NCBI GenBank assembly: GCA_030698375.1
Contig: JAUYLL010000142.1
Location: forward strand, 1 to 49,925
DNA length: 49,925 nucleotides
Reading direction: 5' to 3'
DNA from: Nocardioides sp.
GTDB lineage: Bacteria > Actinomycetota > Actinomycetes > Propionibacteriales > Nocardioidaceae
Shown here: positions 1 through 8,397 of the stretch, piece after piece
Layout of the letters: each line of letters begins with the position of its first letter
How positions within the stretch are numbered: the stretch's first letter is position 1
The notes under the pieces: generated by a model
Database searches by the model: none
Told to the model about the DNA's origin: nothing
The model's input: the letters and a program-made list of their open reading frames with translations, nothing else
Position numbers and translations under genes: made by a program

Positions 1-1
1 C

Positions 2-574
2 CCGCAGCTCCAGTCCCATGGGGGAGACGTCTCGCTGGATCGCATCGAGGACGGCACGGCCTACGTGCGGCTGTCCGGCGCGTGCAACGGCTGCTCGATG
101 TCGGCCGTGACGATGCGCAACGGCGTGGAGCAGGCTCTAAAGGAGCGCGTGCCGGGCATCGTGGGCGTCGAGGTGCTACCCAACGAGCCAGGACCGGCGT
201 TGATCGGGCTGTCGGAGATCGGGATGCGAACCTCTGCGCCGGATCCCGGCTGGGCCGATGCCGGACCGATCGCCGACTTCGACCTGGGCGCGGTCTCGAG
301 GCGCGATCTCAGGGCCGAGGACGGCAGCGAGCGGGAAGCGGTTGTTGTGAACCTGGGCGGGCAGCTTGCCGCGTACGTCAACAGCTGTCCCCACCTCGGC
401 AACAGCCTCGAGGACGCCGACCTCGACACGGTTACCGGCACCCTCACCTGCCAGTGGCACGGCTTCTGTTTCGACGCCCTCTCGGGCGAGTGCCAGACCC
501 TTCCAGGAGCGCAGCTCGAGCAACTGCCGTTGCGGGTGGACAACGGGCGCGTGCTGATTCGAGTCCGCTCCTGA
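2..574 (+). CDS. NifU C-terminal domain / Rieske domain fusion protein (5' partial)
   Basis: The reading frame is open from the left edge, so the N-terminus lies outside the window; 190 residues remain. Residues about 1-55 match the NifU C-terminal scaffold domain, with the cluster motif GACNGCSMS around residues 25-33. After an acidic linker, a Rieske [2Fe-2S] domain shows the two ligand pairs CPHLGN and CQWHGF. The protein could carry or pass electrons and Fe-S clusters for the hydrogenase. Such NifU/Rieske proteins are known to me next to group 1h [NiFe]-hydrogenase subunits in actinobacteria, so the small and large subunits may lie just to the left (inference). Its TGA overlaps the next ATG (TGATG), implying translational coupling. 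Confidence 0.85.
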   Translation, partial: PQLQSHGGDVSLDRIEDGTAYVRLSGACNGCSMSAVTMRNGVEQALKERVPGIVGVEVLPNEPGPALIGLSEIGMRTSAPDPGWADAGPIADFDLGAVSRRDLRAEDGSEREAVVVNLGGQLAAYVNSCPHLGNSLEDADLDTVTGTLTCQWHGFCFDALSGECQTLPGAQLEQLPLRVDNGRVLIRVRS

Positions 575-1803
575 TGCGAGTCCAGATCCTCGGCCCCGGG
601 GTGAGCGCTGAGTCACTGCAGCCGATGGCGTTCGTGCCGTCAAGCGCGTCCGGCTTCCCCGCCTGCTACGGGGGCTGGACCCCGCGGGCGGTGATTGGGG
701 CAACCTCGATCGGTGGGTTGCTGCTGCCGTCTGCCGACCCGACCGCTGCCCAGGTGTATGCGCCTCGCGGCGTGCACGTGGATGCTGACCGGGTCGTGGT
801 TGCCGACACGGGCAACCACCGGGTGCTGATCTTCGACGGCCACCCCGACCACGACGGTGCCGAGGCAAGCGTGGTTCTCGGTCAGCCGAACGCCCGCACT
901 GAGGGACCGCAGGCCGGCGGCCGCGGACCCGCGAACGGAATGAACCTGCCGACCGGGATCCTCATCGACGACGGTCGGCTCGTGGTGGCAGACGCGTGGA
1001 ACCACCGTATCCTCGTGTGGGACCGAGTCCCCACCACGAACGACGTGCCTCCGGACCACGTGCTGGGCCAGGTCGACGACCAGTCGGTCGACCCCAACCG
1101 AGGCACCGGTCCGTCGGCAACCAGCTTCTACTGGCCTTTCGGTATCGCTGTGGTCGACGGCCGCTTCCTCGTGACGGACACGGGAAACCGACGCGTACTC
1201 GTCTGGAACGACGGCATCCCGGCCAGCGCCGACACCGCGGCCGACCTCGTCTTGGGCCAGGACTCACCGGACCGACGTGAGGAGAACCGGGGCGGCGCCG
1301 TCAGCGCCGGCTCGTTCCGATGGCCGCACGCGGTGGCCGGAGACGGCCGCGGCGGCGTCCTCGTGGCCGACGCCGGCAACCATCGCGCGCTCGGCTGGAC
1401 CGCCCACCCGGTACACGATCGGCAGGCTGACTACGTGCTCGGCCAGCCCGACCTCACCACGGCCGACGACTTTCCCTATCGGCCCCAGGTGGGCAACGTG
1501 TTTCGGTTTCCCTACGGGGTCATGACCCTCGGGTCGGCCGCAGACCCAGGACTCGCGGTTGCCGACACCGCGAACAACCGAGTGCTGCTGTGGGATGCCT
1601 TTCCGCACGACCCGGAGACGCACCCCGATTATGTGCTCGGTCAGCCCGGATACTCCAGCAACGGGGAGAACCGTTGGCAGTCGGTAGACCGGGACACGCT
1701 GTGCTGGCCCTACGGGTTGGCCTCCTTCACCTCCACCGACGTTGAGATCCTCGCGATCGCGGACTCCGGCAACAATCGAGTCGTCCTCTGGGAACGGACA
1801 TGA
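574..1803 (+). CDS. NHL-repeat (beta-propeller) protein of the hydrogenase operon
   Basis: 409 residues from the ATG overlapping the preceding stop; a longer frame opens upstream, but that part overlaps the Rieske gene. The protein is made of repeated blades with the pattern VVADTGNHRVLIFDG, VVADAWNHRILVWDR, VTDTGNRRVLVWND, VADAGNHRALGW, VADTANNRVLLWD and IADSGNNRVVLWE, each followed by a VLGQP/VLGQ element. That is at least six NHL-type blades, enough for a closed propeller. No signal peptide is evident, so it is probably cytoplasmic. NHL proteins sit in many actinobacterial hydrogenase clusters and their role is unclear; a scaffold for subunit or chaperone assembly is a guess. Its stop overlaps the hypF start (ATGA). 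Confidence 0.82.
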   Translation: MRVQILGPGVSAESLQPMAFVPSSASGFPACYGGWTPRAVIGATSIGGLLLPSADPTAAQVYAPRGVHVDADRVVVADTGNHRVLIFDGHPDHDGAEASVVLGQPNARTEGPQAGGRGPANGMNLPTGILIDDGRLVVADAWNHRILVWDRVPTTNDVPPDHVLGQVDDQSVDPNRGTGPSATSFYWPFGIAVVDGRFLVTDTGNRRVLVWNDGIPASADTAADLVLGQDSPDRREENRGGAVSAGSFRWPHAVAGDGRGGVLVADAGNHRALGWTAHPVHDRQADYVLGQPDLTTADDFPYRPQVGNVFRFPYGVMTLGSAADPGLAVADTANNRVLLWDAFPHDPETHPDYVLGQPGYSSNGENRWQSVDRDTLCWPYGLASFTSTDVEILAIADSGNNRVVLWERT

Positions 1804-4172
1804 CGCGCGGAGCTCGCGTGCGTCGGCGGCTGAACGTGCGGGGCGTCGTGCAGGGCGTCGGCTTCCGCCCGTTCGTGGTGCGACTCGCCGAAGACCTAGG
1901 GCTGACCGGCACCGTCGGCAATGACTCGAGCAGCGTCTTGGTGGAGATCGAGGGAGACCCTCGCGCAGTCGACGAGTTCACCAAACGGGTCGCACAGGAC
2001 GCTCCGGCGCTCGCGCAGGTCGTGGCAGTGACCGCGGTCGACCTCCAGCCCGTGGGATCGGTCGGGTTCTCGATCGTGCCGAGTGCGAAGGTGCTGGGTG
2101 AGCGGACTCTGGTCCCGCCCGACGTCGCGACCTGCGAGGCGTGTCTGACCGAGCTGACGAACCCGGCCGACCGGCGCTTCCGGCACCCGTTCATCACCTG
2201 TACCGACTGTGGTCCCCGGTTCACGATCATCGAGGACCTTCCCTATGACCGGCCGGCGACGACGATGCGCGAATTCGAGATGTGCGGCGCATGTGCGAGG
2301 GAGTACCAGGACCACACGGATCGCCGCTACCACGCGCAGCCCGTCTCGTGTCACGACTGCGGTCCCCGGCTGTGGCTCGTTGAGCACGGCGACCGGATCG
2401 ACGGCGCAGAAGCCTCGCTCCGCGGGGCGATCGAGCGGCTTCGGCGAGGCGGCATCGTGGCGATCAAGGGGATCGGGGGGTTCCACCTCGCCTGTGACGC
2501 GACGGCTGAGGTGGCCGTTGCCCGGCTGCGCCGACTGAAGCGCCGCCCTGCCAAGCCGTTCGCCGTGATGGCCCGCGACCTGCTCACGGCGGCGGGGATC
2601 GCCGAGCTGGACACGACGTCTGCCGACCTGCTCAGACAGCCGGCCCGGCCGATCGTGCTGGTGCCGCGAACGAGCCGCAGCAGTATCGCGGACAGCGTCG
2701 CTCCGGGGCTGGCCGAGTTGGGCGTGCTCCTTCCCTACACACCGCTGCACCACCTCGTGCTCGACGAGGTGGTGCTCCTCGTGATGACCTCGGGCAACCT
2801 CAGCGATGAGCCGCTCTGCTACGAGAACGAGGACGCGCTCGAACGGCTCGGCGGCATCGCGGACGCCTTCTTGATGCACGACCGCCGAATCGCGGTACCC
2901 TGCGAGGACTCCGTCGTCACGGTACTCGACGGCGGCGAGCTTCCGCTTCGTCGTTCACGCGGATACGCCCCAATGCCCGTCTTCCTCGACGGCGCCGGAC
3001 CCACGGTGCTGGCGGTCGGCGCGGAGGTCAAGAACACCTTCACCATCACCCGCGGCGACCTCGCGTTCTGCTCGGCACACCTGGGCGACATGGGCAGCCT
3101 GGAGAGCCAGGACGCGTACGAGCGTTCGGTCGCTCAACTGATGGCACTGCACGGTGTCGAACCCGAGCTGATCGTCGCGGACGACCATCCGGGCTACCAA
3201 ACCACGTCGTGGGCCGAGCGCAGGAGCACGGAGACCGGCACGCCACTGACCACGGTCCAGCACCACCACGCACACCTCGCTTCGCTGCTCGCCGAGCACG
3301 GAGCCACCAACCTTCCGTGCATCGGCGTCACCTACGACGGCACCGGGTACAGCTGCGACCGGACGGTGTGGGGAGGCGAGCTGCTCTACGTCGACGGCGA
3401 CATCTCCACAGCCGCGCGGGTGGGGCACCTGGAGCAGTTCGACCTGCCCGGTGGGGATCGCGCGGTGCGTGAGCCCTGGCGCGTCGCGATGGCGCTCTTG
3501 CGCCTTGCGAGGATCGACGATCCGTGGGGGCTCTCGCTCAGCGTGAACGTGCCGCGGGCCGCCCGCGAGCTCGTCGGGTCCCAGCTCGCTTCGGGGGTCG
3601 GTGTGGTTCGTACCTCGAGCGCCGGTCGGCTCTTCGACGGCGTGGCGGCACTGCTCGGGGTCAGGCATGAGGTCGCGTACGAGGCCCAGGCGGCGATCGA
3701 GCTGGAGCATCTAGCCAGATCGGCGTCGCAGGCGGTACGCTTGACCATTCCGGTCGAGGCCGGGGTCCTCGGCTTGGGCCCAATGATCGAAGCACTGGTA
3801 GCCGCGCTCCGCGACGGCGCCCGGACCGACGCGCTGGCCCTCGGCTTCCACGAGGCACTCGCGGACGCCACGGCGCTGCTCGTGATCCGCCGCGCCTCGA
3901 CTCTCGGAACAGACCTGGTCGGACTGACTGGAGGCGTCATGCAGAACAAGTTGTTCGTCTCCCGACTGGCCGAAGTCCTGCGACAAGCGGGCCTGCGTGT
4001 CCTCACGCACCGGGTTGTTCCACCCAACGACGGAGGCCTCAGCCTCGGCCAAGCTGTCGTCGGCCGCGCCCGCCTGGCAAACAAGCGGCTCAGCCACGAC
4101 GGAATCGACGACCACCCCACCAACCAACCGTTCGCGAACCGACAACTCTCTGGGCGAGAGGGAGATGACTGA
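1800..4172 (+). CDS. hypF: Carbamoyltransferase HypF
   Basis: 790 residues, a normal length for HypF, which makes the thiocarbamate on HypE from carbamoyl phosphate and ATP, the source of the cyanide ligands of the [NiFe] site. Domains in order: acylphosphatase (about 8-95; VQGVGFRPFV with the catalytic Arg), two zinc fingers (C112/C115 with C134/C137, and C162/C165 with C184/C187), a YrdC-like domain (about 200-390; KGIGGFHLACDA) and a Kae1/TobZ-like carbamoyltransferase domain (about 400-765; HHHAHLASLLAEH and LTGGVMQNKLF). The tail after about residue 765 is poorly conserved. The start overlaps the NHL gene stop by ATGA, and the stop is one base before hypC. Confidence 0.96.
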   Translation: MTRGARVRRRLNVRGVVQGVGFRPFVVRLAEDLGLTGTVGNDSSSVLVEIEGDPRAVDEFTKRVAQDAPALAQVVAVTAVDLQPVGSVGFSIVPSAKVLGERTLVPPDVATCEACLTELTNPADRRFRHPFITCTDCGPRFTIIEDLPYDRPATTMREFEMCGACAREYQDHTDRRYHAQPVSCHDCGPRLWLVEHGDRIDGAEASLRGAIERLRRGGIVAIKGIGGFHLACDATAEVAVARLRRLKRRPAKPFAVMARDLLTAAGIAELDTTSADLLRQPARPIVLVPRTSRSSIADSVAPGLAELGVLLPYTPLHHLVLDEVVLLVMTSGNLSDEPLCYENEDALERLGGIADAFLMHDRRIAVPCEDSVVTVLDGGELPLRRSRGYAPMPVFLDGAGPTVLAVGAEVKNTFTITRGDLAFCSAHLGDMGSLESQDAYERSVAQLMALHGVEPELIVADDHPGYQTTSWAERRSTETGTPLTTVQHHHAHLASLLAEHGATNLPCIGVTYDGTGYSCDRTVWGGELLYVDGDISTAARVGHLEQFDLPGGDRAVREPWRVAMALLRLARIDDPWGLSLSVNVPRAARELVGSQLASGVGVVRTSSAGRLFDGVAALLGVRHEVAYEAQAAIELEHLARSASQAVRLTIPVEAGVLGLGPMIEALVAALRDGARTDALALGFHEALADATALLVIRRASTLGTDLVGLTGGVMQNKLFVSRLAEVLRQAGLRVLTHRVVPPNDGGLSLGQAVVGRARLANKRLSHDGIDDHPTNQPFANRQLSGREGDD

Positions 4173-4173
4173 C

Positions 4174-4428
4174 ATGTGCCTTGGCATACCCGGCAAGATC
4201 ACCGAAATCTGGCAGGAGGACGGCGCCACCTACGCGCAGGCAGACTTCGTAGGCGACAATCGCAAGATCTGCCTGAACTACCTACCCGATCTGCAGGTCG
4301 GGGAACACACGATCGTGCACGCAGGCTTCGCGCTGACCAAGGTCGATGCAGATGAGGCTGCCAAGACGGTCGCGCTGATGCGCGAGTTCGGAGTGCTGCC
4401 CCCAGGCGACGACGTGGTCGCCTCATGA
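4174..4428 (+). CDS. hypC: Hydrogenase maturation chaperone HypC (copy 1)
   Basis: 84 residues. I chose the ATG at 4174 rather than the in-frame ATG at 4165 because it gives the diagnostic N-terminus MCLGIPGK; after Met removal Cys2 becomes the N-terminal residue that binds the Fe(CN)2CO precursor and HypD. A GAGAGGGAG ribosome site lies just upstream. The fold motif continues with VGEHTIVHAGFALTKVD. It would act with HypD and HypE and deliver the iron centre to the large subunit. The stop overlaps the next start (ATGA at 4425). A second HypC is encoded at 6966 and a HypC-like domain at the end of the next gene. Confidence 0.95.
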   Translation: MCLGIPGKITEIWQEDGATYAQADFVGDNRKICLNYLPDLQVGEHTIVHAGFALTKVDADEAAKTVALMREFGVLPPGDDVVAS

Positions 4429-5162
4429 CCGCCCAGATCGCGCCGACGGCCGCCGACCTCATGTCCGAGGAGCTCTCAACAGACCTCTCCGCCGCAGCGC
4501 TCGCGCTGGCCCGCCGGTTCCACTCCGGTGCAACACTGTGGGTCCTGTCTCCGGAGTGGGAGCCACACGCCCACCACGTGGCCGTCGAGTTCGTACACCC
4601 GGTGATCATGGGCAAGCGTGCCTTGCCCGCCTTCGCGCTGACGGGCGCAGACCCGGTCAGCGAGGCGCGACTCGCGACCCGGCCCGGCGACGTCATCCTC
4701 GCGGTGGCAGGCGCCGAGGACGCCGGTATCCGCGAAGTCGTCCGACGCGCGCCGGCCTGGGGCGCCGAGACGATCTGGATCGGTTTCGGCCATCGACCCG
4801 AGCCCGGCGCGGCCAACCACGTCCTCTGGGTCGACTCGGCAGACCCGATGGTCCCGGCCACCGGACGGTTCGTGCTGATGTACCACCTGCTCTGGGAGCT
4901 GACCCATGTGTGCTTCGAGCACCCAGGACTCCTGGTGGCCTCCACCGACTGCACCGACGAGGTCTGTATCACGTGCAGCGACGAGGGCCGACTCGGTGAG
5001 GTGGTGCTCGCGCCCACCGAGGCGTTCGCACCGGCGATTGTGCGCACGGCAACAGGCGAAGAGGACGTCGACGTCACCGTGATCGGCCACGTGTCTCCGG
5101 GTGACCTCGTGCTGGTCCACGCAGGAGCGGCGCTCGTCCTGCTCGAGGAGGTGGCCCGGTGA
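4425..5162 (+). CDS. SIS-domain protein with C-terminal HypC/HupF-like domain
   Basis: 245 residues. Residues 1-165 read as a sugar-isomerase (SIS) fold: an N-terminal helical segment with ALALARRFHSGATLWV, then beta-alpha units around VILAVAGAEDAGIREVV and GAETIWIGFGHRP, and a helical FVLMYHLLWELTHVCFEHP. From about residue 176 the sequence turns into a HypC/HupF-like domain, with CITCSDEGRLGEVV (C181, C184) and VSPGDLVLVHAGAALVLLEE. The Cys that is N-terminal in HypC is internal here, so it cannot act as a free N-terminal Cys unless the protein is cleaved. Start and stop overlap both neighbours by four bases. The fold assignment is from pattern reading; the substrate is unknown. Confidence 0.75.
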   Translation: MTAQIAPTAADLMSEELSTDLSAAALALARRFHSGATLWVLSPEWEPHAHHVAVEFVHPVIMGKRALPAFALTGADPVSEARLATRPGDVILAVAGAEDAGIREVVRRAPAWGAETIWIGFGHRPEPGAANHVLWVDSADPMVPATGRFVLMYHLLWELTHVCFEHPGLLVASTDCTDEVCITCSDEGRLGEVVLAPTEAFAPAIVRTATGEEDVDVTVIGHVSPGDLVLVHAGAALVLLEEVAR

Positions 5163-5842
5163 CCGACTTCCTGTACCCGTTCATCGACGCCCAGGAGGAC
5201 GATGTCGACGAGCTGCTGGTCGACCTGTCCGCCTCCGCTCGAGGCAAGGCGGCCGAGTCTGCCGCCCTGCAGAAATCGTCCCTGCGTGAGCTCGAGCCCT
5301 CGATCGTGGCCTGTGCCATCGCTATGGCCGAGAGGTTCACGGCTGGAGGGCGGCTCTACACCTTCGGCAACGGCGGATCCTCCACGGACGCGGCAACCCT
5401 GGCGTCCTTGTTCTCACATCCCGCCGTCGGGCGACCGCTCCCCGCCTGGTCTCTGGCTGCCGATCAGGCAGTGGTCACCGCACTTGGCAACGACGTCGGC
5501 TTCGACCTGATCTTCTCCCGGCAGGTGATCGCCCACTCCAAGCCGATGGACATCGCGGTCGCGATGTCCACGTCGGGCAACTCCGACGACCTCGTGACCG
5601 CCCTCCTTGAGGCGAAGAGACGCGGGCTTCTCACCATTGGCTTCGCCGGGTATGACGGCGGCCGGATGGCAGAACTCGTCGAAGCGGCCCAGTTGGACCA
5701 CTGTTTCACCATCCGGTCGCAGTCGATCCACCGGATCCAGGAGAGCCAGGCGCGGGTCGGGCACCGCCTCTGGGCACTCACCCAGGAGCAGATGGTGAAG
5801 ACGCGAGCGATCCGCCCAACCACCTCAGGAGGTTCTCGATGA
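5159..5842 (+). CDS. GmhA-like SIS-domain protein (phosphosugar isomerase family)
   Basis: 227 residues from a GTG overlapping the previous stop. The central part matches GmhA/DiaA-type SIS proteins: FTAGGRLYTFGNGGSSTDAA (phosphosugar-binding loop, about residues 61-80), ALGNDVGFDLIFSRQV, and AMSTSGNSDDLVTALLEAK (second SER/THR-rich phosphate loop). GmhA isomerises sedoheptulose 7-phosphate, and that substrate is a CBB intermediate, but nothing here proves it. Its position between a SIS/HypC-like fusion and hypE argues for a role in hydrogenase maturation or assembly rather than lipopolysaccharide synthesis, which this kind of organism lacks. The stop overlaps the hypE start (ATGA at 5839). 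Confidence 0.82.
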   Translation: MTDFLYPFIDAQEDDVDELLVDLSASARGKAAESAALQKSSLRELEPSIVACAIAMAERFTAGGRLYTFGNGGSSTDAATLASLFSHPAVGRPLPAWSLAADQAVVTALGNDVGFDLIFSRQVIAHSKPMDIAVAMSTSGNSDDLVTALLEAKRRGLLTIGFAGYDGGRMAELVEAAQLDHCFTIRSQSIHRIQESQARVGHRLWALTQEQMVKTRAIRPTTSGGSR

Positions 5843-6939
5843 AGATTGACGAGACGGCTCCGCGCGCCGAGCGGGAGAGCCAGATGCTGCTCAAGATCGA
5901 GGACTTCCGCCAACGGCGCCCGCGCCTGATCGACGAGGTCGTCACGATGGCCCATGGAGCCGGCGGCAAGTCGTCGGCGGCACTCACGGACCACGTGTTT
6001 GTCGAGGCCTTCCGCAATCGCGAGCTTGAACAGCTCGGAGACGGCGCGGTCCTGACCCTGCCCAGCGGTGAGCGGCTCGCCTTCTCGACCGACTCCTTTG
6101 TCGTGCAACCGATCGAGTTCCCCGGGGGGTCGATCGCCGAGCTTGCCGTGCACGGCACCGTCAACGACCTTGCCGTGAGCGGGGCGCGCCCTCAATGGCT
6201 CTCCGCCGCGTTCGTGATCGAGGAGGGCTTCTCCATCGACAAGCTCAAGGAGATCGCGAACCGGATGCGTGACGCCGCGAAGGCAGCGGGGGTCACCATC
6301 GTCACGGGCGACACGAAGGTCGTTGCTCGCGGCGCCGCCGACGGGTTGTACATCAACACCGCCGGTGTCGGACTGATCCCCGAGGGGCGTGTGCTCGGTG
6401 CGGGACTCGTGCAGCCGGGCGACAAGATCATCGTCTCGGGGCAGATCGCAGCCCACGGCATGGCGGTCATGCTCGCGCGTGGCGACCTTGCTCTGGAGGC
6501 CGACATCAAGTCGGACACTGCGCCGCTGCATGTGCTGTGCGAGGCGGTGCAGGCGGCCGCACCGGACACCCGGTGGATGCGTGACGCGACCCGCGGCGGC
6601 CTCGGCACGGTCTGCAACGAGCTCGCCCAGACATCGGGCCTCGGCGTCATTCTCGACGAGCGCCTCCTGCCCGTGGACGCGACGGTCCTCGGCGCCTGCG
6701 ACATGCTCGGCATCGACCCGATCTACGTCGCGAACGAGGGTCGGTTCGTCGCCGTCGTACCGGCCGACCAGACCGAGGCCGCCGTCGCCGCCCTGCGCAG
6801 TCACGACGAAGGCGCGGAGGCGACTGTGATTGGTGAGCTCGTTGCCGAGCCCGCGGGAATCGTCGCGCTACGCACCCCGTTCGGGGGCACCCGCATCGTC
6901 GACATGCTCGTCGGAGATCCGCTTCCGCGGATCTGCTGA
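5839..6939 (+). CDS. hypE: Hydrogenase maturation factor HypE
   Basis: 366 residues, PurM/AIR-synthase-like. HypE receives the carbamoyl group from HypF on its C-terminal Cys and dehydrates it to a thiocyanate that supplies CN to HypC-HypD. Visible motifs are MAHGAGGKSS (about residue 37), the ATP/metal-binding FSTDSFVV, GTVNDLAVSGARP, VTGDTKVV and RDATRGGLGTV. The protein ends in PRIC, the Cys required for catalysis. An N-terminal extension of about 25 residues precedes the conserved core. The start overlaps the SIS gene stop, with CAGGAGG eight bases before the ATG. Confidence 0.97.
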   Translation: MKIDETAPRAERESQMLLKIEDFRQRRPRLIDEVVTMAHGAGGKSSAALTDHVFVEAFRNRELEQLGDGAVLTLPSGERLAFSTDSFVVQPIEFPGGSIAELAVHGTVNDLAVSGARPQWLSAAFVIEEGFSIDKLKEIANRMRDAAKAAGVTIVTGDTKVVARGAADGLYINTAGVGLIPEGRVLGAGLVQPGDKIIVSGQIAAHGMAVMLARGDLALEADIKSDTAPLHVLCEAVQAAAPDTRWMRDATRGGLGTVCNELAQTSGLGVILDERLLPVDATVLGACDMLGIDPIYVANEGRFVAVVPADQTEAAVAALRSHDEGAEATVIGELVAEPAGIVALRTPFGGTRIVDMLVGDPLPRIC

Positions 6940-6965
6940 CCGGGTACAGAGAAGAGGAGACAGAC

Positions 6966-7238
6966 ATGTGCCTGGGAATCCCCGGACAGGTGGTCGAGAT
7001 CGTTGACGCCGAGCAGCACATCGCCGTGGTCGACGTGAGCGGAGTGCGTCGTGCGATCAGCGTGCGGCTGCTGTCCGAACAGGGAGTGTCGGTCGGCGAC
7101 TGGGTCCTGGTCCACGTCGGCTTCGCGATGGCCCAGATCGACGCGTCGGAGGCCCAGATGACCCTCGACCAAGTCAAGAAGATGGGCCGCGACTACACCG
7201 ACGAGATGGACGCCTTTCGCGCGTCTGAGATCGCCTAG
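6966..7238 (+). CDS. hypC: Hydrogenase maturation chaperone HypC (copy 2)
   Basis: 90 residues beginning MCLGIPGQVVEIVD, with the required Cys2, and the family motif VGDWVLVHVGFAMAQID. A GAAGAGGAGA ribosome-binding site lies six to fifteen bases before the ATG. It lies between hypE and hypD, the usual place of hypC, so it is the likelier HypD partner; the copy at 4174 differs clearly in sequence and may serve a different client or step. The C-terminal helix (QMTLDQVKKMGRDYTDEM) is longer than in copy 1. Confidence 0.95.
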   Translation: MCLGIPGQVVEIVDAEQHIAVVDVSGVRRAISVRLLSEQGVSVGDWVLVHVGFAMAQIDASEAQMTLDQVKKMGRDYTDEMDAFRASEIA

Positions 7239-7254
7239 GAGAGGAACCAACACG

Positions 7255-8394
7255 ATGAAGTTCGTAGACGAATTCAGGGACCCCGCGGCAGCGCGTGCAC
7301 TGGTCCGGGCGATCACCGACCTCGCCGGCGACAACGAGTACAAGTTCATGGAGGTCTGCGGCGGCCACACGCACACGATCTACCGGCATGGACTAGAACA
7401 CATCCTGCCCCCAAACATCGAGCTGGTCCACGGTCCCGGCTGTCCGGTCTGTGTGATCCCGATGGGCCGAGTCGACGACGCGATGTGGCTCGCCGAGCAG
7501 CCCGACGTCATCTTCACGACCTTCGGTGACATGATGCGGGTGCCGGGATCGCGCGGCTCTCTGCTCGATGCGAAGGCACGCGGCGCCGACGTGCGCTTCG
7601 TCTACTCCCCCCTGGACGCGCTCAAGGTGGCGGTCGAGAATCCCGACAAGCACGTGGTCTTCTTCGCTGTCGGGTTCGAGACCACGGCGCCGTCGACGGC
7701 GGTGACGCTCGTCCGTGCGAAGGCACTCGGAGTCACCAACTTCTCCGTATTCTGCAACCACGTCACCATCGTGCCGCCGATCAAGGCGATCCTGGAGTCG
7801 CCGGACCTGCGGCTGTCGGGCTTCCTCGGGCCTGGCCACGTCTCGACGGTGGTCGGGACAGCGCCGTATCGGTTCGTGCCGGAGGTCTACGGGCTGCCGA
7901 TCGTGGTGGCCGGGTTCGAGCCGCTCGACATCCTGGCCTCGGTGCACATGCTGCTGCGGCAGATCCGAGACGGGCGTGCCGAGGTCGAGAACCAGTATTC
8001 CCGGGTCGTGCGCGACGAGGGCAACGTGGCTGCGTTGAAGCTGCTGGGCGAGACTATGGAGCTTCGCCCGCACTTCGAGTGGCGCGGGCTGGGCTTCATC
8101 TCGCAGAGCGCCCTCAAGGTCGCCACCGCGTTCGCAGACTTCGACGCGGAGGAGCGTTTCTCAATGCCGGGGATTCGGGTCGCCGACCCGAAGGCGTGCC
8201 AGTGCGGGGAGGTGCTCAAGGGCGTGCTCAAGCCCTGGGAGTGCAAGGTGTTCGGCACCGCTTGCACACCCGAGACACCGATCGGTACTTGCATGGTGTC
8301 GCCCGAAGGAGCCTGCGCCGCGTATTACAACTTCGGGCGCCTGCATCGGGAGACCGCGATCCTGGTTGGTCAGGGCCAGGGCGCGGACGCCTGA
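7255..8394 (+). CDS. hypD: Hydrogenase formation protein HypD
   Basis: 379 residues, full length. HypD is the [4Fe-4S] scaffold on which, with HypC, the Fe(CN)2CO group is assembled. Motifs: FMEVCGGHTHTIYRHG (C35), HGPGCPVCVIP (C63, C66), FFAVGFETTAPSTA (about 140-155), GFLGPGHVS, and the C-terminal cluster ligands in ACQCGEVLKG, PWECKVFGTAC and GTCMVSPEGACAAYY. The start has GAGAGGA upstream, after a 16-base gap from hypC copy 2. All cysteines expected for function appear to be present. Confidence 0.97.
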   Translation: MKFVDEFRDPAAARALVRAITDLAGDNEYKFMEVCGGHTHTIYRHGLEHILPPNIELVHGPGCPVCVIPMGRVDDAMWLAEQPDVIFTTFGDMMRVPGSRGSLLDAKARGADVRFVYSPLDALKVAVENPDKHVVFFAVGFETTAPSTAVTLVRAKALGVTNFSVFCNHVTIVPPIKAILESPDLRLSGFLGPGHVSTVVGTAPYRFVPEVYGLPIVVAGFEPLDILASVHMLLRQIRDGRAEVENQYSRVVRDEGNVAALKLLGETMELRPHFEWRGLGFISQSALKVATAFADFDAEERFSMPGIRVADPKACQCGEVLKGVLKPWECKVFGTACTPETPIGTCMVSPEGACAAYYNFGRLHRETAILVGQGQGADA

Positions 8395-8397
8395 CCG

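Noticed and set aside
82-573. Longer NHL protein start at 82
   Set aside because: That part overlaps the NifU/Rieske gene; the ATG overlapping its stop fits the operon pattern.
5159-5842. Assigning the SIS protein as GmhA for lipopolysaccharide heptose
   Set aside because: The context is hydrogenase maturation and the organism appears to be an actinobacterium, so only family membership is claimed.
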